Positions 26,342 to 34,514 of a stretch of 64,000 nucleotides of DNA are shown piece by piece. The notes beneath the pieces were generated by a model that worked only from the letters and a program-made list of their open reading frames with translations, searched no databases and had not been told where the DNA came from. Each line of letters opens with the position of its first letter. Position 1 is the stretch's first letter. The position numbers and the translations under genes are program-made. The stretch covers positions 1 through 64,000 of the forward strand of contig JAFYYN010000077.1 in assembly GCA_017557525.1 (NCBI GenBank), given 5' to 3'. This DNA is from Lachnospiraceae bacterium (GTDB lineage Bacteria; Bacillota; Clostridia; Lachnospirales; Lachnospiraceae).

Positions 26342-28405
26342 ATGAACGACGAATATAATAATGATATCAATCCGGTTGATTCTGCAGAAAATAACATAAA
26401 TACAGAAAATACAGAGGCTGCTGACAAAGCTGTGAATTCCGAAACAGTCAGCTCTGCCACAACTTCCGATACGGTATCGGACGAAACAGCAGGTGCAGCA
26501 CAGAATACTGTAAACAGTGAATCTGCCGGTGCAGGTGCAGCAAATGCAGAGCCGGCACATAATACCGTAAATGCAGCACCCGCTCCCGATCCATACAGTA
26601 AATATAATTTCTATCAGGGTGCTCCCGGAAATCCGATGTATTATCAGGGCTATGCTAATCAGGGTCAGCCCGCAGGTAATTACCAGAATGGGGCTTATGC
26701 AAACCAGAATTACGGATATCAGGCTGGACAGCCCGGCGTAATCCCAAATCAGGCAGGTTACAGCACCTCCGCTCCAAGATATAACGGAACATACGGTCAG
26801 CCTGCAGGTTACCAGAATGCAGGATATACAAATCAGGGATATAATAATCAGGCTCAGCCCGGACAGGGGTATCAAAACACAGGATATAATAATCCCTACC
26901 CGGCAGGTCAAATCAGCTATGTAAGTAATGTGGACAGCATTTATCCCGGCACTGCTCCTCACAGAACCAAAGTTAAAAAGGAAAGAAGCAAAGCCGCTAA
27001 GTTCTTCGCAGGGCTTGCAATGTCAGCTGCCTTTGGTCTTGTAGCTGCAGGCGTATTCATACTGATCACATATTTTTACAAAGAACAGAATCCTGAGTTG
27101 TTTACTACCAAGACTTCTACAGTCCAGGTAACAACAACCGAGAGCAAAAAAGATGCCCAGTTAAATCTTGATCCCGCTCAGGGCACAAAGGTTCCTTCAA
27201 CCGGTATAATCGATTCGGCAACCTTTACAGGAACCGATGTTTCAAATGTTGTACAGGAAAATATGTCAGCCATAGTTGCCATTGATTGCGTAACACAGTC
27301 ATATAACTACTGGTATGGCACTCTTACAGATGTTCCAACCGCAGGTTCCGGAATAATCGTTAAAAAAACAGATACTGAGCTCATGGTAGCTACCAATAAC
27401 CATGTTATTGAAGATACAAAGGACATCAAGGTTAAATTTATCGACGGAACAACTGCTCCTGCCAAGGTTAAGGGCAAGGACGAGGTTGTGGATGTTGCAG
27501 TACTTACCATAGACTTAAGCAATCTTTCAGAGGATACTCTTAAGGCTATTTCAGTAGCAAAGATCGGCAGCTCCGATGACACCAAGGTCGGCGAAATGGC
27601 TATTGCCATCGGTAATGCTTTAGGATACGGTCAATCCGTAACAGTAGGCTACATCAGTGGTAAAGACAGAGAGCTTACTATTGACGGCCAGAAATATACA
27701 AACCTTCTTCAGACAGATGCAGCTATCAACCCCGGTAACAGCGGTGGCGCTCTTTTAAATATCAAGGGTGAGGTCATCGGTATCAACAATGCCAAGATTG
27801 GCGGCAGTGATGTAGAAGGCATGGGTTATGCCATCCCCATCTCAAAGGCTATGAACATACTCGGAGAGTTTATTGACAGAGAAACCCTTCCTAAAGAAGA
27901 ACAGGGATACCTTGGAGTCATGATCACAACCATCACCGAGGACCTCGGAGCTGTATATAACTGGCCTGTAGGTATATATATTAAGAGTCTTGACGAAGGC
28001 GGTGCAGCTGAAAAGGCAGGTCTCCAGGTTGCAGATATCATCACAGCCATTGACGGCTTTAAAGTTACCGATTCTCAGAGTGCCATAGATAAAATACAGA
28101 GTACACGTGCGGGAACAACCGTTACTGTTACTGTGCAAAGACGTGTGGATGGAGAGTTCGTTGAGATGAATTTCGAGGCTGTATTAGGCCATCGTCCTAC
28201 AGAAACTACAACTACTACAACTACTCCTGCTCCTACTCCTGAAACTGAGGATAAATCTGCAGAGCAACAAACTCCCGATGTTAACATCCCTGATGATCCC
28301 AAGAAAGAGGATCCTGCACAGGATGGTTTACAGCCCGGTAACGGAGGCTTCCCCGGTGGTAGCTTCCCTAACGGAATCAATCCCGGTAACGGCAGTGAGG
28401 AGTAA
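26342..28405 (+). CDS. HtrA/DegP-family membrane serine protease with PDZ domain
   Basis: 687-residue quality-control protease. Residues 1-215 are cytoplasmic and low in complexity: first Ala/Thr/Glu/Asn-rich, then about 100 residues dominated by Tyr, Asn, Gln and Gly. One membrane helix follows (AMSAAFGLVAAGVFILITYF, near 222-245). The trypsin-like domain has all catalytic residues: His in NNHVIE (353), Asp in VVDVAVL (383) and Ser in GNSGGALL (466). A PDZ domain (about 515-605, with GGAAEKAGLQVADII) and a Thr/Pro tail close it. ATG 26342 is supported by AAGGAGG; an upstream reading frame lacks a ribosome site. It ends at the terminator at 28481. Confidence 0.93.
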   Translation: MNDEYNNDINPVDSAENNINTENTEAADKAVNSETVSSATTSDTVSDETAGAAQNTVNSESAGAGAANAEPAHNTVNAAPAPDPYSKYNFYQGAPGNPMYYQGYANQGQPAGNYQNGAYANQNYGYQAGQPGVIPNQAGYSTSAPRYNGTYGQPAGYQNAGYTNQGYNNQAQPGQGYQNTGYNNPYPAGQISYVSNVDSIYPGTAPHRTKVKKERSKAAKFFAGLAMSAAFGLVAAGVFILITYFYKEQNPELFTTKTSTVQVTTTESKKDAQLNLDPAQGTKVPSTGIIDSATFTGTDVSNVVQENMSAIVAIDCVTQSYNYWYGTLTDVPTAGSGIIVKKTDTELMVATNNHVIEDTKDIKVKFIDGTTAPAKVKGKDEVVDVAVLTIDLSNLSEDTLKAISVAKIGSSDDTKVGEMAIAIGNALGYGQSVTVGYISGKDRELTIDGQKYTNLLQTDAAINPGNSGGALLNIKGEVIGINNAKIGGSDVEGMGYAIPISKAMNILGEFIDRETLPKEEQGYLGVMITTITEDLGAVYNWPVGIYIKSLDEGGAAEKAGLQVADIITAIDGFKVTDSQSAIDKIQSTRAGTTVTVTVQRRVDGEFVEMNFEAVLGHRPTETTTTTTTPAPTPETEDKSAEQQTPDVNIPDDPKKEDPAQDGLQPGNGGFPGGSFPNGINPGNGSEE

Positions 28406-28480
28406 ACATATTATTTAATCAGACAGAACACACCATATCGTTTCTCTCCTATATGACATGCGCTTTATGTCAAAAACAGA

Positions 28481-28515
28481 AGAAGCCGGTTTACATGCCG
28501 ACTTCTTTTGTTTTT
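28481..28515 (+). terminator. Terminator of the HtrA gene
   Basis: AGAAGCCGG (28481-28489) / CCGACTTCT (28498-28506), one mismatch, followed by TTTGTTTTT. Confidence 0.8.
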
Positions 28516-28547
28516 ATGATAATAATATATTTCAGCAGCTTTAATAC

Positions 28548-29051
28548 TCAGAAACTCTGAATCTTATCCTGACTGTCGTCATTTGTGTTAACAAGCTTTT
28601 TGATGACTACATAATAACCGGTGCCAGTTTCGCTCTCGACATATACCCTGTCGCCTTCTTTTTTCCCAAGAACAGCTTTCCCCAAAGGAGATTCTATACT
28701 GATCATGTTTTTCATTATGTTTCCTCGTATAGAGGTAACCAGCCTGAACTCGTCAGTTTCGTCATCATCCTCAAAATACAGGGTAACTGTATTGTTGATC
28801 CCCACTTCATCGTCTTTTGAGCTGTCGTCTACAATTTCCGCAGTTTTTACCATTCTTTCAAGGTATCTAATACGGCTTTCGTTCTGATTTTTGTCCTTTT
28901 TCGCCGCATGGTATTCGAAATTTTCGCTAAGGTCACCATGTGCCCTCGCCTCTTTTACAGCCTCGATAGCCTCTTTACGTACTACCAGCTTACGGTACTC
29001 TATTTCTTCCTCTATTTTCTTAATATCGCTTTTGGTAAGTTCGTTTTTCAT
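28548..29051 (-). CDS. greA: GreA/GreB-family transcription elongation factor
   Basis: 167-residue factor that enters the RNA polymerase secondary channel and promotes cleavage of backtracked RNA. The N-terminal coiled coil (residues 1-75) carries the tip motif GDLSENFEYHAAK (catalytic Asp and Glu near 42-45), and the C-terminal FKBP-like domain contains SPLGKAVLGKKEGDRVYV. Start ATG 29051 is chosen for CGGAGG at the right distance; an in-frame ATG 21 bases upstream has none. Divergent from ispE. Confidence 0.9.
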   Translation of the reverse strand: MKNELTKSDIKKIEEEIEYRKLVVRKEAIEAVKEARAHGDLSENFEYHAAKKDKNQNESRIRYLERMVKTAEIVDDSSKDDEVGINNTVTLYFEDDDETDEFRLVTSIRGNIMKNMISIESPLGKAVLGKKEGDRVYVESETGTGYYVVIKKLVNTNDDSQDKIQSF

Positions 29052-29129
29052 TACAGCCTCCGTATATTTCATAATTCTTTTTTCGTGATAATTAATTTTG
29101 AGCCTTACTTTACAGCTTTCTTTAACAAT

Positions 29130-29158
29130 AATATACCACATATGAAACCTTAAATCAA
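29130..29158 (-). promoter_or_regulatory. Promoter of the greA-type gene
   Basis: Minus strand TTGATT (29158-29153) and TATATT (29135-29130), 17-base spacer. On the plus strand TTGACA at 29163-29168 with GACAAT at 29186-29191 could drive ispE. Confidence 0.6.
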
Positions 29159-29212
29159 CCACTTGACAAATCGTGATAAAACCGCGACAATATAACAGAA
29201 AAGAGGTGGACC

Positions 29213-30076
29213 ATGAATCACATTTCTATAAAATCATATGCAAAGATCAATCTTGGGCTCGACGTACTCGGGATACTTCCCAACGGCTATCACGAGCTAA
29301 AAATGATCATGCAAACTATTACGCTTAGTGATAACCTATTTTTTGAGAAACGCAAGGATAACAGGATAATACTAAAGACCAATCTTCCTTTCCTGCCTGT
29401 AAACGAGAAAAACATCGTTTATCAGGCTGTAAAGCTTTTTATGGAGACTTTGCATATTTCTTCAGGAATATACTGTACTGTAACTAAGCATATACCTGTA
29501 GCTGCCGGCATGGCAGGTGGAAGCGGTAATGCGGCCGCCGCCCTAAAGGCTATGGATGCTCTGTTTGGGACTAAGCTAAGTGCAGACGAGCTCGCCTCCC
29601 TCGGAGTAAAGCTTGGAGCCGATGTACCATACTGCCTAATGGGAAATACCGCCCTCGCTGAAGGCATCGGTGATGTACTCACCCCTCTCCCCGCCCCTCC
29701 GAAAGCTAAAGTACTTATCGTAAAACCCATGGTCAGTGTTTCCACCAAAGAGGTTTATACCAATCTGGTACTTGACGAAAACACAAAGCATCCGGATATA
29801 GATGCCTGTATCAGTGCGATACGTTCCGGATCCCTTAAGGACCTATGTGATAATCTTGGAAATGTCTTAGAGGATGTGACTGTTAAGCTGCACCCCTGTA
29901 TTGCCGAGATCAAATCAAAAATGATTGAGCTTGGAGCCGACGGTTCCCTTATGTCAGGTTCAGGTCCGTCAGTTTTTGGTTTATTTGCTGATGAAGCTAA
30001 AGCTACCACTGCTTATAACTATTTTAAAGCCACCTCAGAATACCATAAAAACACTTTTTTATGTGATTTTACTTGA
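29213..30076 (+). CDS. ispE: 4-diphosphocytidyl-2-C-methyl-D-erythritol kinase
   Basis: 287-residue GHMP kinase that phosphorylates CDP-methylerythritol in the MEP pathway of isoprenoid synthesis. Motifs: SYAKINLGLDVLGILPNGYHEL at residues 7-28, the ATP-binding PVAAGMAGGSGNAAAALKAMD near 97, and SLMSGSGPSVFGLF near 248. Normal length. GAGGTGG precedes ATG 29213. It is followed after 59 bases by the signal peptidase gene on the same strand, with no clear terminator between them. Confidence 0.95.
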   Translation: MNHISIKSYAKINLGLDVLGILPNGYHELKMIMQTITLSDNLFFEKRKDNRIILKTNLPFLPVNEKNIVYQAVKLFMETLHISSGIYCTVTKHIPVAAGMAGGSGNAAAALKAMDALFGTKLSADELASLGVKLGADVPYCLMGNTALAEGIGDVLTPLPAPPKAKVLIVKPMVSVSTKEVYTNLVLDENTKHPDIDACISAIRSGSLKDLCDNLGNVLEDVTVKLHPCIAEIKSKMIELGADGSLMSGSGPSVFGLFADEAKATTAYNYFKATSEYHKNTFLCDFT

Positions 30077-30135
30077 AAAATAAACCGGATTAGAGTATAT
30101 TTAGTTGTAATGTCAATACTTTGGGAGAAATATAT

Positions 30136-31092
30136 ATGATTTGCAAACAATGTGGTGGTCAGATGTCAATAGACAAAGACAACAAACTATTAAAATGCTC
30201 TTTTTGTGGTAATGAAGAACCTTTTGACAGTTTAAGTAAAAAAGAAATAAAAGAAATTATGGATGAGTCTGTAAAAGATATCAAAGATAACAGTAATCAT
30301 ATCAGTAATAAGATTGATTCCATTGAAAAAACAAACACAGAAATACTAGACAAAATTGACAGTTTAAAATCTACCACCAAAGAAACTACTGAACAATCAA
30401 AAGAGAAAAAACCGATCAACTGGAAAAAGGAAATCATAAGCTGGGCAATCATAGTAGTTATAGCCTTTGTACTTGCAATATTCATCACGGAAGTAGTTAT
30501 CATGAAGGCCGAAATTGTTTCGGGTTCCATGATGCCGGCACTAACAAAGGATGATCACGTAATAGGCAACAGACTTGCATACCTTTTCTCAGACCCGCAG
30601 CGCGGTGATGTAATTTTCTTTGAGTATCCTAAAAGCTACAAAGAGCTCTATGAGATTGATCCTGAACTTACATATTGTAAGGATCCCGATCTTGGCGATA
30701 CAAAAGCAGGTTACCATCAAAACAGCGAGGTTTATGTTAAGAGGATAATAGGTCTGCCCGGAGAAAAGATTGTGATAAAGGGTGGCCTTGTCTATATCAA
30801 CGATGCTGAAGTTCCGCTCGATGAGCCCTACTTAAGAAACAAGCCCAAGGGAGATTTCGGACCGTTCTATGTACCAGAGGATTGTTATTTCTGTATGGGT
30901 GATAACCGAAACGGTTCAAATGATGCAAGATACTGGGAAAATGATATAGATAACCCGACAGACCCTGACTATGATCCTGACAGATTCAGGTATGTCCACA
31001 AAGATAAGATCTATGCAAAGGCAGCCCTTAAGACTCCGCCCGATATGCACTGGGTTGAGCATTACAGATACGAAAATGAACCTTCCAAGTGA
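30136..31092 (+). CDS. lepB: Signal peptidase I with N-terminal zinc ribbon
   Basis: 318-residue membrane protease that removes signal peptides. The catalytic Ser lies in SGSMMPAL (near residue 130) right after a single membrane helix (about 98-120), and the catalytic Lys in YVKRIIGLPGEK (near 201); the conserved box GDNRNGSNDARYW is near 256. Unlike usual SipS/LepB proteins it begins with a cytoplasmic zinc ribbon (CKQC and CSFC, residues 3-26) and a coiled-coil segment (about 45-85). ATG 30136 follows GGGAGA. Two insertions around residues 165-195 also lengthen the catalytic domain. The added ribbon suggests a cytoplasmic partner; see findings. Confidence 0.9.
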   Translation: MICKQCGGQMSIDKDNKLLKCSFCGNEEPFDSLSKKEIKEIMDESVKDIKDNSNHISNKIDSIEKTNTEILDKIDSLKSTTKETTEQSKEKKPINWKKEIISWAIIVVIAFVLAIFITEVVIMKAEIVSGSMMPALTKDDHVIGNRLAYLFSDPQRGDVIFFEYPKSYKELYEIDPELTYCKDPDLGDTKAGYHQNSEVYVKRIIGLPGEKIVIKGGLVYINDAEVPLDEPYLRNKPKGDFGPFYVPEDCYFCMGDNRNGSNDARYWENDIDNPTDPDYDPDRFRYVHKDKIYAKAALKTPPDMHWVEHYRYENEPSK

Positions 31093-31148
31093 TTTTGGCA
31101 GACCCATATATGAAATAAAAATGTTACAGCAAAACTAATAACATAAAG

Positions 31149-31180
31149 ACGGAGATACCCTATGGCATCTCCGTTTTTGT
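31149..31180 (+). terminator. Terminator of the ispE-lepB string
   Basis: ACGGAGAT (31149-31156) / ATCTCCGT (31167-31174) followed by TTTTTG. Confidence 0.8.
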
Positions 31181-31201
31181 TTAGTATTTATTGATATTGA
31201 C

Positions 31202-32014
31202 TTATACTTCCTTCTTCCTGATCGCAAGTACACCAAGCAATGTAAACAGCATGATATATACAAAGAATATCACTGCTGCAAACAGCAGGTCCTTACCATC
31301 TGCGCCTATAACCGATATTTTTGTCATATTTGTGCCTACGGTAAAGCGAGAGAAAAAGTCCTGTGTAACTTCACTAGATTTATCTGACATAAATACAACC
31401 AAGAGATCTAAAAGCTGTATGATTATCGGGTAGATAAGAGGGATAATGATACCCAGTGTAAGCGCTCCTCCAAGCTTTCCAAAAAGCACTGCCAGAAGCA
31501 CATTCATCATGGTATACGCTATCATGGCAAGGAGCTGGATAAGTATGGTAAGTACTGTTGTACCGCCAAAATCTTTTCCTACGCCAAATGCGACAGAACC
31601 GGCTACAAATCCGGTAAGCATCGAAAGCATGCTGAACAATACCGATCCTGTACCTATAACGATACTCTTTGCGAAAAATATCTTTTCACGGCTGTATCCG
31701 CGAGAAACGATGTTCTTGATAGTACCTTCGGTAAAATCGCTGCATACGAATATGGTAACAAATATAGCGAAGAATATGAGCATATTGGACCCATTACATG
31801 CAGAAAGGAGATATTTCAAGCCTGAATAATCCATGGCCCCAAACATCTGCAGATCAGTATCCGACATACCACTAAAGCTACTATTTATAAAATCCATTGA
31901 AGCCTTAGTTATGACTACTCCGATAATATTAAGACACACCATTACTATAGCGCAGATATATAATGCCTTGCTGCGTATGAGTTTTCTGTATTCAAATGAT
32001 AATAACTGTTTCAT
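31202..32014 (-). CDS. ABC-2 type transporter permease
   Basis: 270-residue membrane protein with about six hydrophobic segments, partner of the ATPase gene that overlaps its start by 4 bases. N-terminal FEYRKLIRSKALYICAI and the segment VTIFVCSDFTEGTIKNIVSRGYSREKIFFAKS are typical of the ABC-2 permeases of bacitracin/lantibiotic-type exporters. The sequence does not show the substrate; drug, peptide or lipid export are possible. Confidence 0.85.
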   Translation of the reverse strand: MKQLLSFEYRKLIRSKALYICAIVMVCLNIIGVVITKASMDFINSSFSGMSDTDLQMFGAMDYSGLKYLLSACNGSNMLIFFAIFVTIFVCSDFTEGTIKNIVSRGYSREKIFFAKSIVIGTGSVLFSMLSMLTGFVAGSVAFGVGKDFGGTTVLTILIQLLAMIAYTMMNVLLAVLFGKLGGALTLGIIIPLIYPIIIQLLDLLVVFMSDKSSEVTQDFFSRFTVGTNMTKISVIGADGKDLLFAAVIFFVYIMLFTLLGVLAIRKKEV

Positions 32015-32910
32015 CTTCCGTCCCCCATCGCATGCATATAATATTGTTCAATACTCTCTGCCCTAAGCTCTAAGGCACTGACCCAGATACCGTTTTCTAC
32101 GAGCAGCTTGTTAAATTTCGCACTGTCGTCGAAATTAGCATTTAACAGCAGCTGATTTCCGGCTATGGTTATATTCTGAGGAGGTATCATGGTTGCGATC
32201 AGATCTGCTGACTTCAAAGGATCCGAAACAGTGATAGCTATCTGATGGCTTCCGCGTCTTTCCATTTCTGCTGCATCTAATTCTTCAAGCAGACAGCCGT
32301 TATTTATGATACCGTATTTTGTAACCATCTTTGAAAGCTCATCAAGCAGGTGGCTTGAGATCAGGAATGTTACACCCTTTTCCTGGTTAAGTTTTATGAC
32401 AAGATCACGCACGTCCTTGATACCTGCAGGATCAAGACCATTTACCGGCTCATCAAGGATTATGATTTCCGGCTCAGCAAGCAGGGCTATACCGATGCCC
32501 AAGCGCTGTTTCATACCAAGTGAAAACTGTCCCGCCTTCTTTTTACCTGTATCTGCAAGACCTATAATCCTAAGTATAGGCTCTATAACAGCGTCATCTA
32601 TACCGTAAAGCACGCAAAATGCCTTAAGATTATCGTATGCGCTGTAGTTTTTAAATATACCCGGAGATTCGATAAGCGAACCTATCTTTACATCTGATTT
32701 GCCGGATACAGGCTTCCCAAACATATATATTTCTCCGCTTGTAGGAAAAGCCAGAGAAAGCATCATCCTCATGATGGTGGTCTTTCCTGCACCGTTTTTC
32801 CCGATAAGACCATATATGTCACCCTTTTGGATGTGCATATCTACATGGTCCACGGCCAGTTTGGAGCCAAATTTCTTTGTCAGCTGCCTGGTTTCTAAGA
32901 TATAATCCAT
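32011..32910 (-). CDS. ABC transporter ATP-binding protein (BcrA type)
   Basis: 299-residue ATPase with Walker A GKNGAGKTTIM (near residue 38), signature SLGMKQRLGIG (near 130) and Walker B IILDEPVNGLDPAG (near 153), plus H-loop SSHLLDEL. The C-terminal ~75 residues form a regulatory extension common to BcrA/NodI-type exporters. Overlaps the permease by 4 bases, so the two are translationally coupled, and follows a small membrane protein gene by 55 bases in the same direction. Confidence 0.92.
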   Translation of the reverse strand: MDYILETRQLTKKFGSKLAVDHVDMHIQKGDIYGLIGKNGAGKTTIMRMMLSLAFPTSGEIYMFGKPVSGKSDVKIGSLIESPGIFKNYSAYDNLKAFCVLYGIDDAVIEPILRIIGLADTGKKKAGQFSLGMKQRLGIGIALLAEPEIIILDEPVNGLDPAGIKDVRDLVIKLNQEKGVTFLISSHLLDELSKMVTKYGIINNGCLLEELDAAEMERRGSHQIAITVSDPLKSADLIATMIPPQNITIAGNQLLLNANFDDSAKFNKLLVENGIWVSALELRAESIEQYYMHAMGDGR

Positions 32911-32965
32911 TTCTTCTCACCTCTGTATTTTGTATTGCTGCACCTTTTGCTAAAGCTATCCATGT

Positions 32966-33262
32966 TTATTTTACTTTGTACATTTCTTCCTTCATGCTTC
33001 TCTTTGTAGCATCACTTATAAGTCTTAAGATAAGGCTTATGGTAATGCTTATTATTGAGATCATCATACCGGTTTTAAAATACGGCCTGAAGAATGTAGC
33101 ATACTCATGATAGTCGGTCTCGTTTATATAGTTATATGATTCAAAAGACCAGTATATCCAGTAAATTGCGCCAAACAAACATATGGCCCACAGAAAACAT
33201 CTGATAATAAACAGGATCCTTATTTTCTTTTCAAATTGTTTTATCTTCTCGTTTTCTTCCAT
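32966..33262 (-). CDS. Small two-helix membrane protein
   Basis: 98-residue protein, not recognised. A charged N-terminus (residues 1-15), two hydrophobic helices (about 16-38 and 63-85) with an aromatic loop (YWSFESYNYINETDYHEYATFF) between them, and a basic tail. ATG 33262 has AAAGGA at 8 bases, and a strong promoter lies upstream. It is the first gene of the operon with the ABC ATPase and permease, so an accessory or immunity-like role is possible but unproven. Confidence 0.65.
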   Translation of the reverse strand: MEENEKIKQFEKKIRILFIIRCFLWAICLFGAIYWIYWSFESYNYINETDYHEYATFFRPYFKTGMMISIISITISLILRLISDATKRSMKEEMYKVK

Positions 33263-33360
33263 AAATCAAATCCTTTAATCTACTGCCGTTTTATACCTTC
33301 ATAATGTAGGTTTTAAACCTTACCTGCATTTATGTCTGTTAATCGCCACAAATTACGCAT

Positions 33361-33389
33361 ATTATACTATATCCATAGATATTTTTCAA
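33361..33389 (-). promoter_or_regulatory. Promoter of the small-protein/ABC exporter operon
   Basis: Minus strand TTGAAA (33389-33384) and TATAAT (33366-33361) with a 17-base spacer, immediately downstream of the terminator of the preceding gene. Confidence 0.8.
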
Positions 33390-33393
33390 GGGC

Positions 33394-33426
33394 AAAAAAA
33401 TGGAGCCCTGATCGGACTCCATTTTT
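33394..33426 (-). terminator. Terminator of the secreted repetitive protein gene
   Basis: AAATGGAG / CTCCATTT arms around a short imperfect inner stem, with a run of seven T on the minus strand. Confidence 0.8.
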
Positions 33427-33459
33427 ATGATTAATTGGTTTGATTGATTGTTTGTTTTA

Positions 33460-34281
33460 TTAGTTAAGTCCCTCAACAGTGATAGCTGCTGTAGAAGCAT
33501 TATCAGGATTGGTTGAAGGTAACTCGCCACCAACAGTTACAAATACAGGCTCTTCTGACTTGTTGTCAACGTTAACATCGATAGCATCATTTGCCTTATC
33601 AAAGATTGAACCCTCAGAACCCTTATTAGCAACGATTTCCATATCCTGGTAGGTCTCTAATAGAGTAGGCATAGAAGTTGTAAGCTTTGTACCCTCAGCC
33701 TTGTTCTCAACACCTACAATAGCACTAACTGACTCGTCCTTAGGTTCTACAGTAACGTCAGCTGCCTTTTTAACCTCAACGCCAACCATAGCACCATCTG
33801 CTACAGTAACATCAACATCAGCACCCTCTGTTCTACAATCGATTGCTACTAATGCATTGTCATTAACAATAATGTTAGCTTTTTCGGTCTGGATAACTAC
33901 CTTAGCAGCAGTGTCCTTACAGATCTTGATCTGTGCATCTTCATCCTTAACATAAAGAGTATTAGCTTCACCTTTCTCTTTATAAGACTTGCAAGCTACG
34001 ATGCTAACAGACTTGAATGAACCATAGTTAACGATGTCAGCATTAGGAGTATTGATAACAAGCTTCTTGTTGTTCTCCTTGCCATCCTGTGAATGGATAA
34101 CGATTGTTCCATCCTGCTCAGTTGCAAATGTAACAGTTGCTGCTTTGGTCTTCTTAAGAGCCTTCTCAACCTTCTTCTTTGAGGTTGCGGTTACTTTCTT
34201 TGCTGCGCTAACAGGTACAGAACCGATAACCATAACAAGAACTAACAGAATTGCTAAAACTTTTAAAACTCTTTTCTGCAT
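33460..34281 (-). CDS. Secreted protein of unknown function, beta-rich
   Basis: 273-residue exported protein. A signal peptide (KRVLKVLAILLVLVMVIGSVPVSA, cleavage near residue 26) is followed by a Lys-rich stretch and then many short hydrophobic/Asp/Val strands (VDVTVADGAMVGVEVKK, DVTVEPKDES and similar), which suggests a beta-solenoid. No cell-wall anchor or enzyme motif is visible. ATG 34281 has GGAGG; an earlier ATG at 34296 would overlap it. Strong promoter, hairpin-rich leader and good terminator suggest high expression as a single gene. Confidence 0.75.
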   Translation of the reverse strand: MQKRVLKVLAILLVLVMVIGSVPVSAAKKVTATSKKKVEKALKKTKAATVTFATEQDGTIVIHSQDGKENNKKLVINTPNADIVNYGSFKSVSIVACKSYKEKGEANTLYVKDEDAQIKICKDTAAKVVIQTEKANIIVNDNALVAIDCRTEGADVDVTVADGAMVGVEVKKAADVTVEPKDESVSAIVGVENKAEGTKLTTSMPTLLETYQDMEIVANKGSEGSIFDKANDAIDVNVDNKSEEPVFVTVGGELPSTNPDNASTAAITVEGLN

Positions 34282-34304
34282 GATATGCGCCTCCATATAA
34301 AATA

Positions 34305-34353
34305 TTTGCCGTTTCTCGGCATTTTTTCTCATGGGACCAAACCTTAATCCCAA
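34305..34353 (-). promoter_or_regulatory. Hairpin-rich mRNA leader of the secreted protein gene
   Basis: In the transcript, GGGA..TCCC (34353-34333 region) and TGCCG/CGGCA (34320-34306 region) form two successive hairpins between promoter and ribosome site, a layout often linked to mRNA stability. Confidence 0.4.
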
Positions 34354-34364
34354 AATACTCGTCT

Positions 34365-34393
34365 AATATAACACAAATTTTTAACAAATGCAA
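34365..34393 (-). promoter_or_regulatory. Promoter of the secreted protein gene
   Basis: Minus strand TTGCAT (34393-34388) and TATATT (34370-34365) with a 17-base spacer. Confidence 0.65.
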
Positions 34394-34514
34394 CATTTTT
34401 TTTAATAAATTTGCAATTATTTCACATTTGTAAGCCTCACCCCAAAAGTGCTTAAAAATCACTATTTTTCAGTACTTAACGGGTATTTTTCTGTGCATAT
34501 TGCACAGTGAATTA

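Noticed and set aside
26252..26962. A large minus-strand gene inside the HtrA coding region
   Set aside because: It is the mirror of the repetitive N-terminal tail, is rich in Cys, Ile and Ser without domains, and has no ribosome binding site.
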